A stretch of 64,000 nt of DNA from Eremophila alpestris peregrina (taxonomy: Eukaryota; Chordata; Aves; Passeriformes; Alaudidae): assembly GCA_009792885.1 (NCBI GenBank), contig WMCF01000055.1, positions 3,878,848 through 3,942,847 on the forward strand, given 5' to 3'. The notes under the pieces were generated by a model, which was not told where the DNA came from, did no database searches, and was given only the letters and a program-made list of their open reading frames with translations. Below are positions 25,431 to 38,195 of the stretch, one piece after another (the stretch's first letter is position 1; every line of letters starts with the position of its first letter). The translations under genes and the position numbers were made by a program.

Positions 25431-28317
25431 CACCTCAGTGAAGGCAAGGCTTCGATATTTTTCTCTGATAAAGATTTCCTCTTCTCATTATTGCTGCTTC
25501 TGAATTCTAACAAACAAGAAATACTGTTACTTAGCTGCTCACCAGGACCAAATATGTTTCAGTGCTTAAGCAAACACATCTGGGAGCATGATAACTGTAA
25601 TAGAGAAAAAACCAAGTCAAATATAAACAAAGCCGTGTTTCTTGCACTCACTTTTAATTACTACATAAGGGTTAGTTACTCCTAAAATATCACACATTTT
25701 ACAGCCATTTGGCACACTCCTAGTCATAAAAAGGTTTTATAAATTTTTCATTGTTTACAGTTATCAATGCTGACACCAAGTAAATTATCTAATTTCTTAG
25801 AATAGTGACTTAAATAGACATAAAGCTAAACTTAGTCTTTCTAAATAACTGGAGCAAAATCTTGCTCTAAATTCAAACAATTCCATACTGCAGAGTTTAG
25901 TGTAAAGGGTGGATATAGTAAAAGGATTAAAGAAAATGCACAATATACTTTGAAATGCTTTATATCATTGCTGGGAATTTGCTGATTTTTCAGGATATCT
26001 GCACAAATTCTGTAATGACATGGAGCCAAACTGTAAACTTAGTATGAACAACAGAGTTGGAAAGATACCTGTAAAAAGAACTATTCCGTAAAGAAATGTT
26101 ACCAACATTCTCATCCCATCAAGAAAAGGAAAGTGTGAATCCAGTTTTCTGAAAATGCAGAAATTAAAAGTGTTGCAGGGACACTGAAGGAAGGAGGCAA
26201 GTAATTAAATGTAACTTAGGAAAAACCCCAAAGATATAGAGAGCGATGAGTTGGAAGTCTTGTATGAAGAAATGCACACAAGCTAGGTGGGAAACAGCAG
26301 GTGCCTAGAAAGATGTGGTATTACACAGTAGATAGTGAAAAGCCACACATGCATGGAATTTTTGTTTTGCTTGCAAAGCTTCTCTTTTATTCTTCTCCTG
26401 GTTCGTATTAGCAGGTGAAGCATGCTAATACTGCAAATAAGAAAATATTGCACATTGTTGTTAATTAAGTAACACTTTATGTGCTGTGTCCACTATATTT
26501 GAAATTCTGTGTGCATTATATTTACTTGTGACAGCCACAGGAATGCCAAATGGATACATTATGATAAATGCTGCTATGATGAATACCAAATTAATTTCTA
26601 GTGAGTGAACATTACCCATTTCCCATTGATTCCATGGCATGCAAACTTTTGATTTCTTAAAAATAGGATTTGAAGCAGTGACATGAGAGTCTTATTGCAT
26701 TGTAACACAGAATATGATCATCTGGTGCTAAGCTATTCTCTGAGGCTTCAAACATTTTGTTAACATTTTAAAACAAGGAGCAGGTTAAGAAACTGTTTTC
26801 TCAAAAACAGAAAACAAATGAATGATTATTCACTTGTACCCCAAGATTCACCAGACAGATGTCCATGGACACTAACCAGACATCACAAGGAAAAATGGGG
26901 ATAAACTGCAAAAGCAAGAGCTCATTTTTCATTTTGCCAGCCATGGCTCTGGAGTGAGGGGAGAACAGAGGTAAAAAGTTTGATTGTTGCCATGCTTGGA
27001 TTAAATGCTGCTTGAATAAAGAAATGTATTTACAGTTTAAACACAAGCATTGTTCTTTATTCAATGCTTCCACCAGGTTTCTTAGCATTCTGATAGTATT
27101 ATTTGCAGAGAGCATTTGCCATTGGTGCTACCTTGCATGCACAGTACTTTGTTTTATAAATGGCCCTACAGGAATAAATGGACCTACTCTGAGGAGTGTT
27201 TACTTAAGACAAGAGTTCAGCAACCATGTCACTAATGAAAACAAATAAAACTAAAACCACATCTACTGTGCCTCTGACAGACAGAAAGGGTTTGGAAAAT
27301 AGAAGGTTAACACATTACATGCTTATGTAAAGTTATTTTTGCGGTCTTTTCTGAAGCTAAAGTAAATGTCCTGTGAATCACATGCCTGTGGACTAATTGA
27401 TCTCTTCTGACATAGCTTGTATGAACTTCAAGTAAAAGATTACAGATTTGCTCTTGAGCTCAGTAACACAAATCTGTCACTCCTTCTCTTTTACTTGTCC
27501 TGGAATTAAACATTTAAATTGGTATAAGAGATTAGAGGATTGGTCTGTTTACATTTAATACAAGCGTTTATTAAATAACACTATATAAGCAAGAGTAAGC
27601 AGAATTCTAGTTAGGTATTACATGAGAAACTGCTGTAAATTGGGAAGAAAGTTGTTATCCATAAATATCTGACTGACTGCCGAAAACAAGAGTGCTCTCC
27701 TCACGGCAGCAGCTGAGATGTGTGGTGATAAGGAGAGAGAAAAAAATACTGGGGCTCTCAGTCTGAAGGAATGATAGGTCAGACCTGGACTCTTCTCTGC
27801 TTGCCCCATTCCTTCTCTTTTTCCTGCAGACATCTCAGGGCTGTCCTGGGGTACAAAACACTTAAGGTGGGTGTGGATGAAGGCAATTTTTGCTTGTTTC
27901 CTTTGACACTGGGTGAATTCTAACTGCAAATGAAAGAAAGCATTTTGTTTTTCAGTGTATGAGGCATCCAAAGTGCAACATCTCTCTCTTTTTGCCTTCA
28001 CTTCTCTTGGTATGCTGCCTGAATTGCATCTGTACTATGCTATTATTTTGATAGTTTTTTTGCTTTTTTTATTGCTCTAAAATATTAAACCCTCTCTGAC
28101 AGTTTTTCCATCATCCAAAATTCTCATTTTCTGATGTTTTCTTTCCATGGCCAATGGAAAGCTATGACAGGCCTCATATTAAGTTATTTTCTCAAAAAAA
28201 GATGAGGGACATAAGGCCCTTCAAATGAAGTTGAAAATAATCCAAGGAGGAACGTTTATGACAAAGAGGGTTTAAGTAAGTCTGGAATTCAGTGAGCAGG
28301 CCCAGATTAGGAAGTAC

Positions 28318-28375
28318 TTGACGGCTGGACTTGGAGGTCTTTTCCACCCATTCTGATTCTTTCCATCCTGCTTAC
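28318..28375 (+). mobile_element. CR1 LINE 3'-end fragment (short, old)
   Basis: The wording ACGGCTGGACTTGGAGGTC followed by TTTTCCACCCATTCTGATTC matches the terminal part of avian CR1 3' UTRs (ACGGTTGGACT...GAGGTCTTTTCCAACC...ATTCTATGATTC), with a small internal deletion and substitutions. Only about 55 bases are recognisable, so the subfamily cannot be given. Orientation is plus. The 5' boundary is uncertain because upstream sequence (28275-28317) may be a degraded continuation. Confidence 0.6.
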
Positions 28376-30440
28376 AGAGAAGAAAATCAGCCTCATTTTT
28401 GCTCCATGCAATAAGTACCTGTTGCCATCACATAACGCATATTGAGTACACATTGAGTCTTTTTAGGTACAGCACAAAATTAGAATTAGTCTGAAGAAGC
28501 TGTAGTCTGAACAGCAACACGGGGACAGACAGATGAGGAGACCTTTCAGAACTGTTTTACAAAGGGGAGGACTTGAGGTGCAAACATTTGTTCAAGGTCA
28601 GCACAGCTCTCTGCTGCTGCTGAGCCAAACCTTACCCTTCTTTTACCTCGTCCAGTGTCTTATGCCTAAAATCACCACTCTTTTCATATGCCAAATCCAG
28701 GCATTTTTCTAAGACAGTTAAATTTAATCTCTAAAGCACACTGTGGTGTTTTGTGACTCTGCAGTCGTGGGTGGGCTCTAGGGTATATGAAAGGTGCATA
28801 CCCTGGGTAAATTTGGAAAGAGCAACATTTATTTATACACATGCCGAGAAGTACTTGTAAACTTCCCCTGCAGAGTTATTTTTGTCCACTAACACAAATT
28901 TGTCAGCTGCAGAGAGGTATTTTGGTGAACTGAAAGGAGGATGCTTTTCAGGGATGTAACCACACAGGCATGGACCAGACGGCTTCTCAGTCTCAGGGAT
29001 TCTGGGGACCAGCAACTGCCCAGCATCAGCAGGGCTCCTCCCTCAGCTCTGCGTTTGAGGCTGCTGCTCAGTAAATGCCAGCAGTGCAGTGCTAGAAGCA
29101 GCACAGGAATTCCAAGATTGGTGTTTTACTTCAATTGAGGGAAGCACCAATTAAAAGATCAGCAGAGCTACCCTCAGGTTTCGAGTTTTTGAACTCTGGT
29201 CACTTACTCAGGGAGGATGCTCATGCCATTACAAGAGTTTGGAAATCGTTGCTGAATCCTTTTAGGGTTGTCTTCCACTTTTCTTCTGTGCCAGAGGCTC
29301 TTACTGTATAACATTATTTAAAATACCATTGGTTTGAACAGCTTGTTAGTTTTCCATTAATAATTGCAATTTAATATTTTAGCTATTTCTCTTAAAAGGT
29401 GATGGTATTTCACTCTGTGGGGGTCTTTTATGTCTCCAGGCAAACAAAAAGGGATGTAACTAAACCAGCCAGAAAATGCTGGGATATTCTTTGTTGCACC
29501 TAATGGTTCTATTGTTTTGCTGATTTTTTTTCCCAAGAAATAAGTAGCCAGATGTGATATCATGATTTGTAGTATTGATTTAAATATTACTAAAGCTGTT
29601 AATTTCTAAATTCCATGCTGTCATTTTTTTCCTGCTAGATTACATAGAATGAACTTAATATTAATGTTCCCACTTTCACTATGTCATATAGAAATAGAAA
29701 TATTTTAACTTGGAATGTACGATAATATCCATTTAAACTTATTACTTTTTGTAAATAATTTTTTTTTTTTGTGAAAGCTTCTCTTCTGAGATGGTAGTTT
29801 TCCTCATTTTCTCGCGTGTCAATAATTTCTTGATTAAATATGCTAAGAAACATATAAACTGCTTTTGAGAAAGGTGCACTCCTATTTGCAAAACAAATAA
29901 ACATTTTCCTCCCAGGTTAAAAGTGTGATGAGGAGGTCACCTTATTCTTTTTTTAAGCTCAGGAGTTATCATCCCTTTATTTGCAACTTATGAGTGAGAT
30001 CTGATGAACCAATAAAAACCAACTTTTGCAGACAAGAGGAAAGAGATGGATGAAGATAAAGAATGAACAGAAGCATAGTTTGCCAGCACGCCTGACACAA
30101 TGAAACTGATGTTTCTTTGCTCACACATCACTCCATGTGGAGCTATATTTCATTTCCATCCAGCACAAGGGAGAATGTGTGAGGGCTATTATGACTTTTT
30201 AAGTCACTAGCTCTCTGCCAAGTTGCTTTGGGGGCAAAGCAATAATACCCTTTTGTGTGGGCTTGATTTCAAACTGGCACTCTTTCCTCCAGCTAGAGAG
30301 GTGAACAGCTAAGAATTACCATAACCAGATTAGTCCTGTGTCTTGCCTGTCCTGCGCTGCTCCATCAGCTTCACCTCTGCTGGAGTGGTCTCTGTGAGAC
30401 CCTGTGGCTAACACTACTCTGCTCAAATTTCTGAAATGCA
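28376..30440. other. Non-coding DNA between two CR1 tails
   Basis: No gene is recognised. The part at 28860-29140 is GC-richer than its surroundings and carries overlapping short open frames on both strands, none with a known domain. A T run lies at 29758-29770. I could not assign the GC-richer part to a repeat family. Confidence 0.55.
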
Positions 30441-30660
30441 GACAGGGTAGGTTTACACTGCTATTAGGGAAAATTTCTTCAGTGAAAGGGCGGTCAAATA
30501 TTGAAACAGGCTGACATTTCAGGTGGTGAAATCACCATCCTGGGAAGTGTTGAAATAATGTGTGAATGTGGTGCTTAGGGACATGGCTTAGTGGTGGCAC
30601 TGTTGATGGTTCGCCTCGATGACATTAGAGGTCTTTTCCAGCACTAATGACACTATAAAA
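30441..30660 (+). mobile_element. CR1 LINE 3'-end fragment
   Basis: About 220 bases follow the known order of a CR1 3' end: GGTAGGTTTACACTGCTATT, AGGGAAAATTTCTTCAGTGA, a degraded 'TTGAAACAGGCTG', 'AAATCACCATCCTGGGAAGT', 'GTGCTTAGGGACATGGCTTA', then 'TCGATGACATTAGAGGTC' and 'TTTTCCAGC'. It ends near CACTATAAAA, where intact copies end in ATTCTATGATTCT-like octamers. It is a 5'-truncated copy, as is usual for CR1, with many substitutions and small indels, so it is old and inactive. No reverse-transcriptase coding sequence remains. Confidence 0.9.
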
Positions 30661-33488
30661 TACCTAATGCCTCCTAAAAGGATTTTTTCCCTCTGTATCA
30701 CAAAGGTGAAGATCAAGTCTGTCTTTCCAATGGTGGCAGAGGAAAACCTTGTCTACTCTATGAGAAGCTGTTGACAACAAGAGAAAAACAGGCTGAATTT
30801 CAGATACTCTTATAGAAGATCTTATAGATTTCCTAGGGGTCTGACCTTGTGTTCCTTAGTCCATTTTTTTTTCCTAAAGGACACATGTGGAACAATGTCC
30901 AGGGAAAACATACATGATAAAGAGCTGCAGGCTACAATTTTTTTCTTTGTTACCAGCAGCACATATCAGCACATGTAAAAAAGGGAAAATCTTGGTTTAT
31001 AATGAGTATTGAATTTTCACAGTGAATTAACAAATCTGAGCAGAGTCAGATCCGAATTACTTGCACTCTTGTTGTTGTTGCCCAGAACATGCGATTTTTT
31101 GCCTTTCAACCATCCAAAAGGCACTCAATTTTCAACACCTTTAGGCTTCGTTATGACATAATGGCTTAGTTTTGCAATAAGATGAATTATTGACTGTCAT
31201 GTAATTGACTGTCAGCTCTGTGGGGTTTGGGGTTCTTTACAAATTAAAGCTATCTTCTCACTTTCAGTTCTGCGTACAACACCTGTGTTTTGAGAAACAC
31301 ATAGTTTGGAAAGTCTATGTATTGTGACAAGAAAAGCACTGTTCCTATTTACTATGAATTAACTCAGGACTAACAAGGTACAAGTGCAAGCCACGTGGGA
31401 GAGGTGGCTACTCTGTAATCTCAGCTGTTTCTTCTGTATTTGATATCTAGACACCAAAAAACACAAAAAAAACTGAAAAGAAGTGTAATTTAAAAATAAT
31501 CTAAACATATTACAACAACAGCAGCATTGATTATGTGATCCGTTTTGTTGCAAACCTCTAATTTTAATAAATAGACCCTTTTAAATGTCTGAATAATGCA
31601 GTCTCTTGGCATTAATTGTGGAAAGTACGCCAGCATTATACTCCAAAGTAGGTTTCTTGAGCAGAAAAAATAAACCAAAAAATATGAAAGAGCATATGGG
31701 GGTCTACTCAAAAACCACACTTATTATCAGCAGATGAAAGACATTTTATAGAGGAGGACACTGAAAAGCAGTGCTTATTGCACATCATACGCTTGAACCA
31801 TCTCAGCTTTTTCAGAACAGGAAATCTGATCTAAACTATATGGTAAATTCACAAGCAAAAGCATTATAGGCTTAAAATGGCAGTTCCTAATAATCACCTT
31901 ATTAGTGTTCAAGTTCTGGCAGTGTTAAAAACAGCATGAAATATTTGGTCTAGATTTTTTGCATTTAGAATGGCATTACAGCAGTTTAATAACATTTTGC
32001 TAAATTTGGGTTGATTTTAATGACAGTAGAGGCCAGCACAGATATTGTACAACGCTAAATTACAGTATGCCTTTGAAATACTTGAACTTTTGGGCAACTG
32101 CACGCCAAAAGAAAAAAAAATAATCTGTGTTAATATACTACAAATGTTCCACTGGCTGCACTTGCTTTTTCCACATGCAATTTTCAGACAAAATAGCTAA
32201 TCTCTCCAGGAGTTTGACAAAGATAATTGCAGACCTGTGCTTAAGAGTCCTCTGTAAGGAATCTGTATTTAGTTTATACAAGGTAACAGCTAGTGAGTAA
32301 AACAGGAAAATTATTCTAGTTAAAAATGAGTGATATTTTTTTTTTAATATTGCCTTTATCAAAGCAAATATTAACTTACATGTGATTTGGGCCTGTAGAT
32401 ACATGTACAGACTAAGAATTATGGGATGAGTAGGGATGGAGAAGAAGCTATTACCTAAGAGATAGTGCCCTGAAGGTACCAGAAAATTATTGCTAATAAC
32501 CAAAAATGCTTGGTTAGCCTGAATTATTTACCTGCTATGCCATGTCTGTACTGCTCATCTAAGCCATCTCACAAGGTACAGTCTAGCTTTCCATCATTTA
32601 TTTAAATAAAATATATAAAACAATTGGTGAAAAAATTGTTGTCTACAATGGCAGTGACAGCTCAGTTTGCACAGCAGTAGGTAGCAAAAATTTAAGGTGT
32701 TATTGTTTTTTTCTGTTGCAACCACATAGGAAGACCGGTTAAACCACAACAGAAGTATTTTCTAGCTAAATGAAACCATTATACACAAATTTGCAACACC
32801 CTGAAACCCTTTTGAGGAGTTACATATCTATTTAAATCTAAATTCCCATTATTTAGCACTCTTTCACTTACCCAGAATGCCTGCAATTATTCAGGGTGGA
32901 GTTGGGCCGGATTTCCATCAAACAGTGACCAGAGGGGAAGCCATTAGCTACAAACCTTTTGTATTACTCCTTAGGGAACAAACAATAAAGTACAGCACTT
33001 GGCCTACATGAAAAGCAAGCCCACCTAATCTGTATTGGCACTTCTGCTGGTTTCTGATGGATCTCCATTAGGAAGAGAAGATGATGGGATAGAACACAGA
33101 AAAGAATTCACAAGTGAAGGCCACCAGGAGTTGTATGTGATTCTTTGACTGATTAAGTAACAGCTGTTTCCTTTGATTTGCATGTGGTTAAGTATTTTGA
33201 TAGAGCGAAAAAATACAAAACAAGGGTAGAATCTGCTCTGTTCTCACTAGTAATGCGAGGTCTGCTGTTCTCAGGTATTCACTCCGTAGCTCTGGGTAAA
33301 ATAACAATTTTCAGAAACACGTAACATGAGGAAAGCTTTGTAATCAAATTAGTGCTAATAGTCTTTCTAACTCTTTCAATGCCTGGAACAGAATGAAAAC
33401 AAAACTGGAAAAAACACGCCTGTGATAATTTAGGTATCTGGCTGTTGGTTTTTTTCTGTGATTAAATATGTCAACAAACGCTACCCGC
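30661..33488. other. Non-coding AT-rich DNA
   Basis: No gene or dated repeat is recognised in this interval. The longest open frame (minus, 32138-32503, 121 codons) is hydrophobic and AT-driven with no domain I recognise, and I take it as chance. Confidence 0.55.
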
Positions 33489-33552
33489 TTTTTTTTTTCT
33501 TGTTTTTTTTTCTTTTATTTTTTTTGGGGTTTTTTTTTGTGTTCTTTTTTTA
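33489..33552. repeat. T-rich low-complexity tract
   Basis: About 64 bases are mostly T, with runs of 8-10 T interrupted by C, G, A and one GGGG block (33526-33529). It could be a decayed poly-A tail on the minus strand, but no retroposon body is recognisable next to it. Long T runs of this kind are error-prone in sequencing, so the exact length is uncertain. Confidence 0.85.
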
Positions 33553-33958
33553 CTTAAGATGAAGTATTTTCTGATATTGACAATTTTTTTTTCAATTCCA
33601 TGGGTTGCTGTGCTCTTGTAGTATTACTTTTGTTCCTTAAATTTATAAATTTAGGGAATGTGAGCACTTCCAGTACAAGGTAATGCCTAAAATGGCAGCT
33701 TGATTAAGCAAAAGGAGTTTTATAGATAAGAATTGATTAAAAAAAAAAGGTTAAACAACTTAATAAATTTAGAGGTTTTAATAATTAGCATAAATGAACA
33801 CAGAGGCTACATATTTTTTCACTAAAAAGTACTGTGTTTAAGCAAATTAGTTAAAGCTGTTTAGAGAACTAAATATGACTGCAGGAGAATAATTTTAGTG
33901 TCTAATCTCACACAGCCATACCAAGCTAATTTTAGTCCCCCTTTTCCCATTTAACTCA

Positions 33959-34131
33959 ATGCATATATATAAAGCTAAGATAACTTGCTTTTCCTCTTTA
34001 TAAATATATATATGGAGAGTTATATACATATATATATATGCATATAGTGTGTGTATATATAAGACTGCTATATATATAAGATATATACTATATGTATATA
34101 GTATATACATGTATCTATACATGTACAAATA
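33959..34131. repeat. TA-rich microsatellite-like region
   Basis: About 170 bases consist largely of TATA and GTATATA units with short GTGTGTGTA and CATGTA islands. Several small TA palindromes occur, for example at 34025-34050 and 34075-34115. The Tyr/Ile-rich minus-strand open frame across it (33895-34260) follows from the repeat and is not a gene. Such tracts are typically length-polymorphic. Confidence 0.85.
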
Positions 34132-37100
34132 TTTATAAGGATATACACCATCAAATGTAAGAAAAAAATACAGAAAAATAGCTAAAATGTACATATTGGC
34201 TGGGAGAGAGGGAATAGAAGAAAAGTCAGATTTAAGTGGGAATCTGTTTCTTTTGAGCATTGTGTATTTGGAATTAGCTCTAACTTTCTACCAGTTAGAT
34301 TTACTATATTTAGTGAGTAAATCAAAATAAATCAGGTATGTGTTCTGACTCAGACAGAACACAAAATACACATAGATATGTCTCCATTTGAGTAACTTAC
34401 GTTTTATTACTTGTAATATGACAGAAGCTATAGTGTGTTTTCTTTTAAATTTCAAGGCCCTATAATGATAAACTTAGCCTATATGTGATATGGGAGAAGT
34501 GAATATATGCCCTGTGAGTAAGAAAGAAATGAAATGTAATTTCTTTTAATGGGCATTCTCAATTTTTAGACCCTGGCAATTATCAAACATGTGATCTGAA
34601 AAGAAGATGATATAAAGAAAAGAATTTCTTAAAACATATTTTAATAGATTTTTTTTTATATAACAATACATGAAAATGAAAATATTTGCTCTTCTCTCTG
34701 GAGGTCTTAACGTAGGTTTTTTTCATTTTTGCTGTTCTCCTACAACACCAAAACAGTAATCAGCACCTTTGATATCATAAAAGAACATAATAGTAACGGA
34801 ACCATAAAAACAGATGTATGTCTGAGGACATAGTCATTAAATGATCATTGCTTTCTTGCTAAAAAGGATAATGACTTTGAATATAAGCTGCAGGATATAA
34901 GTGTGCAACACCTAAGTAGACTGTACAAAGGCAGAAACTACCAACAGAAAACTTCATTGCACCACAGACTGCACATTTTGATGTAGTTTCGATTGAACTT
35001 GTAGAAAAACATTTTATTATTTAATCATCACTGTCAGAAACAATTGCTGTCATAAGGAGGAAACTGTCTGATTACCCTTCATAAGAAAAACTTATTATTT
35101 CAGCTTTATTTTTATTAATTCTGCTATTTACTTAATGCATTTTATACCGAAAAAAACTTTTTTTGTGTTTTATCAAGAGCAGTTATTCTCAGAATGTGAA
35201 TATAGACCCTCCTGCTCTTGAAGACTGGCTGCTTTATAGCATATAGTCAGAATAGCAATAAAACTCTTTCTATTTGGTACATACACCTCTTAGCAGTGGG
35301 GTAGGCAAAGTAAAAGGATGCTGGGTACTCCTGGAACAAGCCATCAGTATAAGTGAAAGAGTATAGCAGTCCTCAGCACATCATGAGGAAAATAGAAAAA
35401 CAAACAACATCTAGTAATGGTTGATTTCAATTTCTCAGTATAAGCTTGGAAAACTGAAAAGCAAGGCACAATGACAAATAATATTATAGGAGAAATAAAG
35501 AGATATTGACCTGTGGTGTCAGAGCACTAATAGGAGTTCTCCTTTCCAATCTCAGCAAAAACGTGCAGTTAGTAGATTAGAAAAAGGAAAGCCACTTTGT
35601 TCAGGTGACCTTATGATGAAATTCAATATAGCTTAAAACACTAAGCCAAATATATCAAAACCACAGTATGAACTCTCAAAGGTCTATATGGGGAAAAAAA
35701 TTGGCAAATTGAGAAAAGAAACAATAATGGAAGGTGTTTCTATTGAAATTAAGTTTTTCCCTAAAATTGCAAAGATGAAGATTCCTTAGGTTAAGGAAGA
35801 TGTGAATATGGGAAGTAAGTCCTTACAATCTTACGACTGTACTTTCTGTGAATTTTATATTAGATAAATGTGATATATTACTGAATCGCTGCTGAAATTA
35901 TTTTGCAAGATCCACAGTTACAGCCTTACCTGAGAGAGTGGGGAACAAATATCACTGCCTATTTATATCAATTTGCTAATCTCAGGAGGGTTGCTTGGGT
36001 TGTGTCTGTTCTCTGTTAAGTGATTTAACCTCAGTTCTTGACTACAGCAGGGGAAAGTCTTTGTAAAACTTTATTTTTTATTGTTCAGCATTGAAGCTAA
36101 ACGCCTAGGAATCACATTGGAGAGATCCTACTCACGAACTGAACACGGAGAGACAGATGTGAAATTTTGCATTTGTGCATAATCACTTCTAAAATATCAA
36201 TGTTGAAACTAAAGCCATTTTTGGTTAGATTTTTAACTTACTATAGCTCTTATCATTAAATAAGTGCAAACTGGAAATAGGATGGAAAAGAAGTAGTATC
36301 TCTTTTTCAACAAATGTATCATGAATGGCCGAAATATTTGGATGTGACCAAAAAAAGGTAGTATGGAAGGAGATTTATGCAGATTCTGGTAAAGCCTTTC
36401 CTTGTATTTCAAAGAAAGATGAAAAAACTGCACCTCACTGCTATGAGTTTTTGTGCTAAAGTTGCACTATTGTGGACTGGCTGTAGTTACAGCTCTAGCT
36501 TCAGTCTATTCCTCTAGACACACAGATAATTCATTTAAAGTTGCAACACTATTTTCTCTTAATGGTATACAGAGTATCTCACCTGCTTAATTTTTACAAG
36601 TCTGTGATCATTCGTGTAAGTAGAAAAGGTCATGGAGATGTATAAATCATAAAACCTTCCCTTAAGCAAGAGGTCAATATAGTTTTAGCACTCCAGGTGT
36701 TTTTAAAGGTACCTGTTACTCAAATTCTGGAACTTACTCTCAAAAAATGGGATGAGAGAATTTCTTATGGCTTGTCCAGCATTTCAATGAATGTCAGCTG
36801 TGGCTGTCTTTGAGTTTTTTCATAATTAGTCTAATGTGGTATTTTTTTACTGGAAATCAGTCTGAGTTACTTTCTTAAAATTTTTTTCCTTTAATCCACA
36901 TTGCATAGAACCCAGTAGCTGCCATTTTCTCATTACGTCATTAGAGTCAATGACTATAAAATGGAAAGTGAAGGGATGAGTTAAACAACAATTTAGGAAC
37001 TGAGAGCAAGAAGTATCTTTTTACGCTAGAATCTAATTAAAAATGCTGGAAATATCAAATATTATGATGACAGCAAAACAAAATGTTCACCTAATTTCCA

Positions 37101-38160
37101 GACTTTTCTCATCAGATATTTCAAAATATTTTTTTAAATTGAAAAAATAAATGGAATAGAAAAAGCATTTTAATAAAAAAACCTCAGAGTATATAAACCT
37201 AGTATTATATTAGTTGAGCATAGGGGTAAAAATGAGATGTTGTGATTATTGATAAATGTCTTGCAGGAATTTTTTTTGTCCAGGCTGTATTGGTTTTCCC
37301 TTTCACTACCCAGAAATGTCCCTTGTCTTATTACTGCATTTGTACAGAGGTGTGCAATGACAATAATGAATCCTGAGGAGACAGCCAAATCAGACTTCAT
37401 CCTGAAGGAATCATGCACCCGGGTGTGTTTACTTAGCCCTCAAATTTGCAAGTATGCCTTTTATCAGCAATTCCTCATGCCAGGCAATGTACCAATAACT
37501 TGTACTAACAAATGGGTAATGATGGGAGCAGTTTTTCAGTGTTTAATCAGCACCTAGTTTCAAATCTGTTGTATCCTGCTGCTGTCCTGTAATTCAAGAA
37601 ATTTGATTTATCTTTGCTTCTTCCTCCCCAGTCTTACCCCCCTTTAATCTACAGTCTGTCTTGAGTTGCCCTCATGCCTTCAAATCTAAACATGGATATC
37701 CTACGTATACCTCAAGTCAGGGAAAGAGTGATGCTAATAATCTCCCCAGACCCATAAACTTTAGGCATAGTAGTCCTAAATTTAAGCCTAAGCCTCTCAG
37801 CCCGCTAGAAAGCACCATGAGACAGCACCAGGATTTTATGGTTGTGTTCTTTTTAAAGACCAGGATGTATTCTGACATTGTTAAGCACCCTTTTTTCTAG
37901 ACATTGATTGCAGAACCTACCCTGACACTACAACATGAGATATGATGCTTGTGGATGCTCTGGTCTCAAGCACTGCTGCAAGGCTTACAGGTGTTTGCTC
38001 TGAGCCTGAAAGTTTCCCAGTAAAGGACTTCAAATCACCAATTCCTACATCTGTTTCTCTTTCAGCAAATGCCACAAAATATAATGCACACCTCAGTCCC
38101 CAGACCAGATAAAATTATCCCTCATCATGCCATATCCTCTGCACAGAAATATAGAATTAT
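34132..38160. other. Non-coding AT-rich DNA
   Basis: No gene is recognised. Open frames reach 102 codons (37249-37557, plus), overlapping an 82-codon frame on the other strand, and neither has a recognisable domain. No CR1 piece or RNA gene could be identified by eye. Confidence 0.55.
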
Positions 38161-38195
38161 TTTCTCTCTCTCTCTCTTTTTTTTTTTTTTTTTTT
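38161..38195. repeat. (TC)n followed by a run of about 18 T
   Basis: A short CT dinucleotide run (about 38163-38177) passes directly into an uninterrupted T run ending at 38195. This compound microsatellite could mark the poly-A end of an unrecognised minus-strand retroposon, but CR1 elements do not end in poly-A and no other body is visible. Confidence 0.9.

Larger units (their letters stand above)
14851..28317. other. Unique AT-rich non-coding DNA, no gene recognised
   Basis: Apart from the micro-repeats listed separately, I see nothing assignable here. The longest open frame (plus, 23628-24026, 132 codons) lies in a locally GC-richer patch (about 23590-23890) and has no recognisable domain; a second plus-strand frame overlaps it. 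A (TA)n-like patch lies at 16157-16200. The text at 18770-18795 weakly resembles the edge of a minus-strand CR1 but is too short to call. Conserved non-coding elements could be present and would need cross-species alignment to see. Confidence 0.55.

Noticed and set aside
33895..34260. Tyr/Ile-rich 121-codon minus-strand frame as a membrane protein
   Set aside because: It is the translation of a TATA/GTATATA microsatellite.
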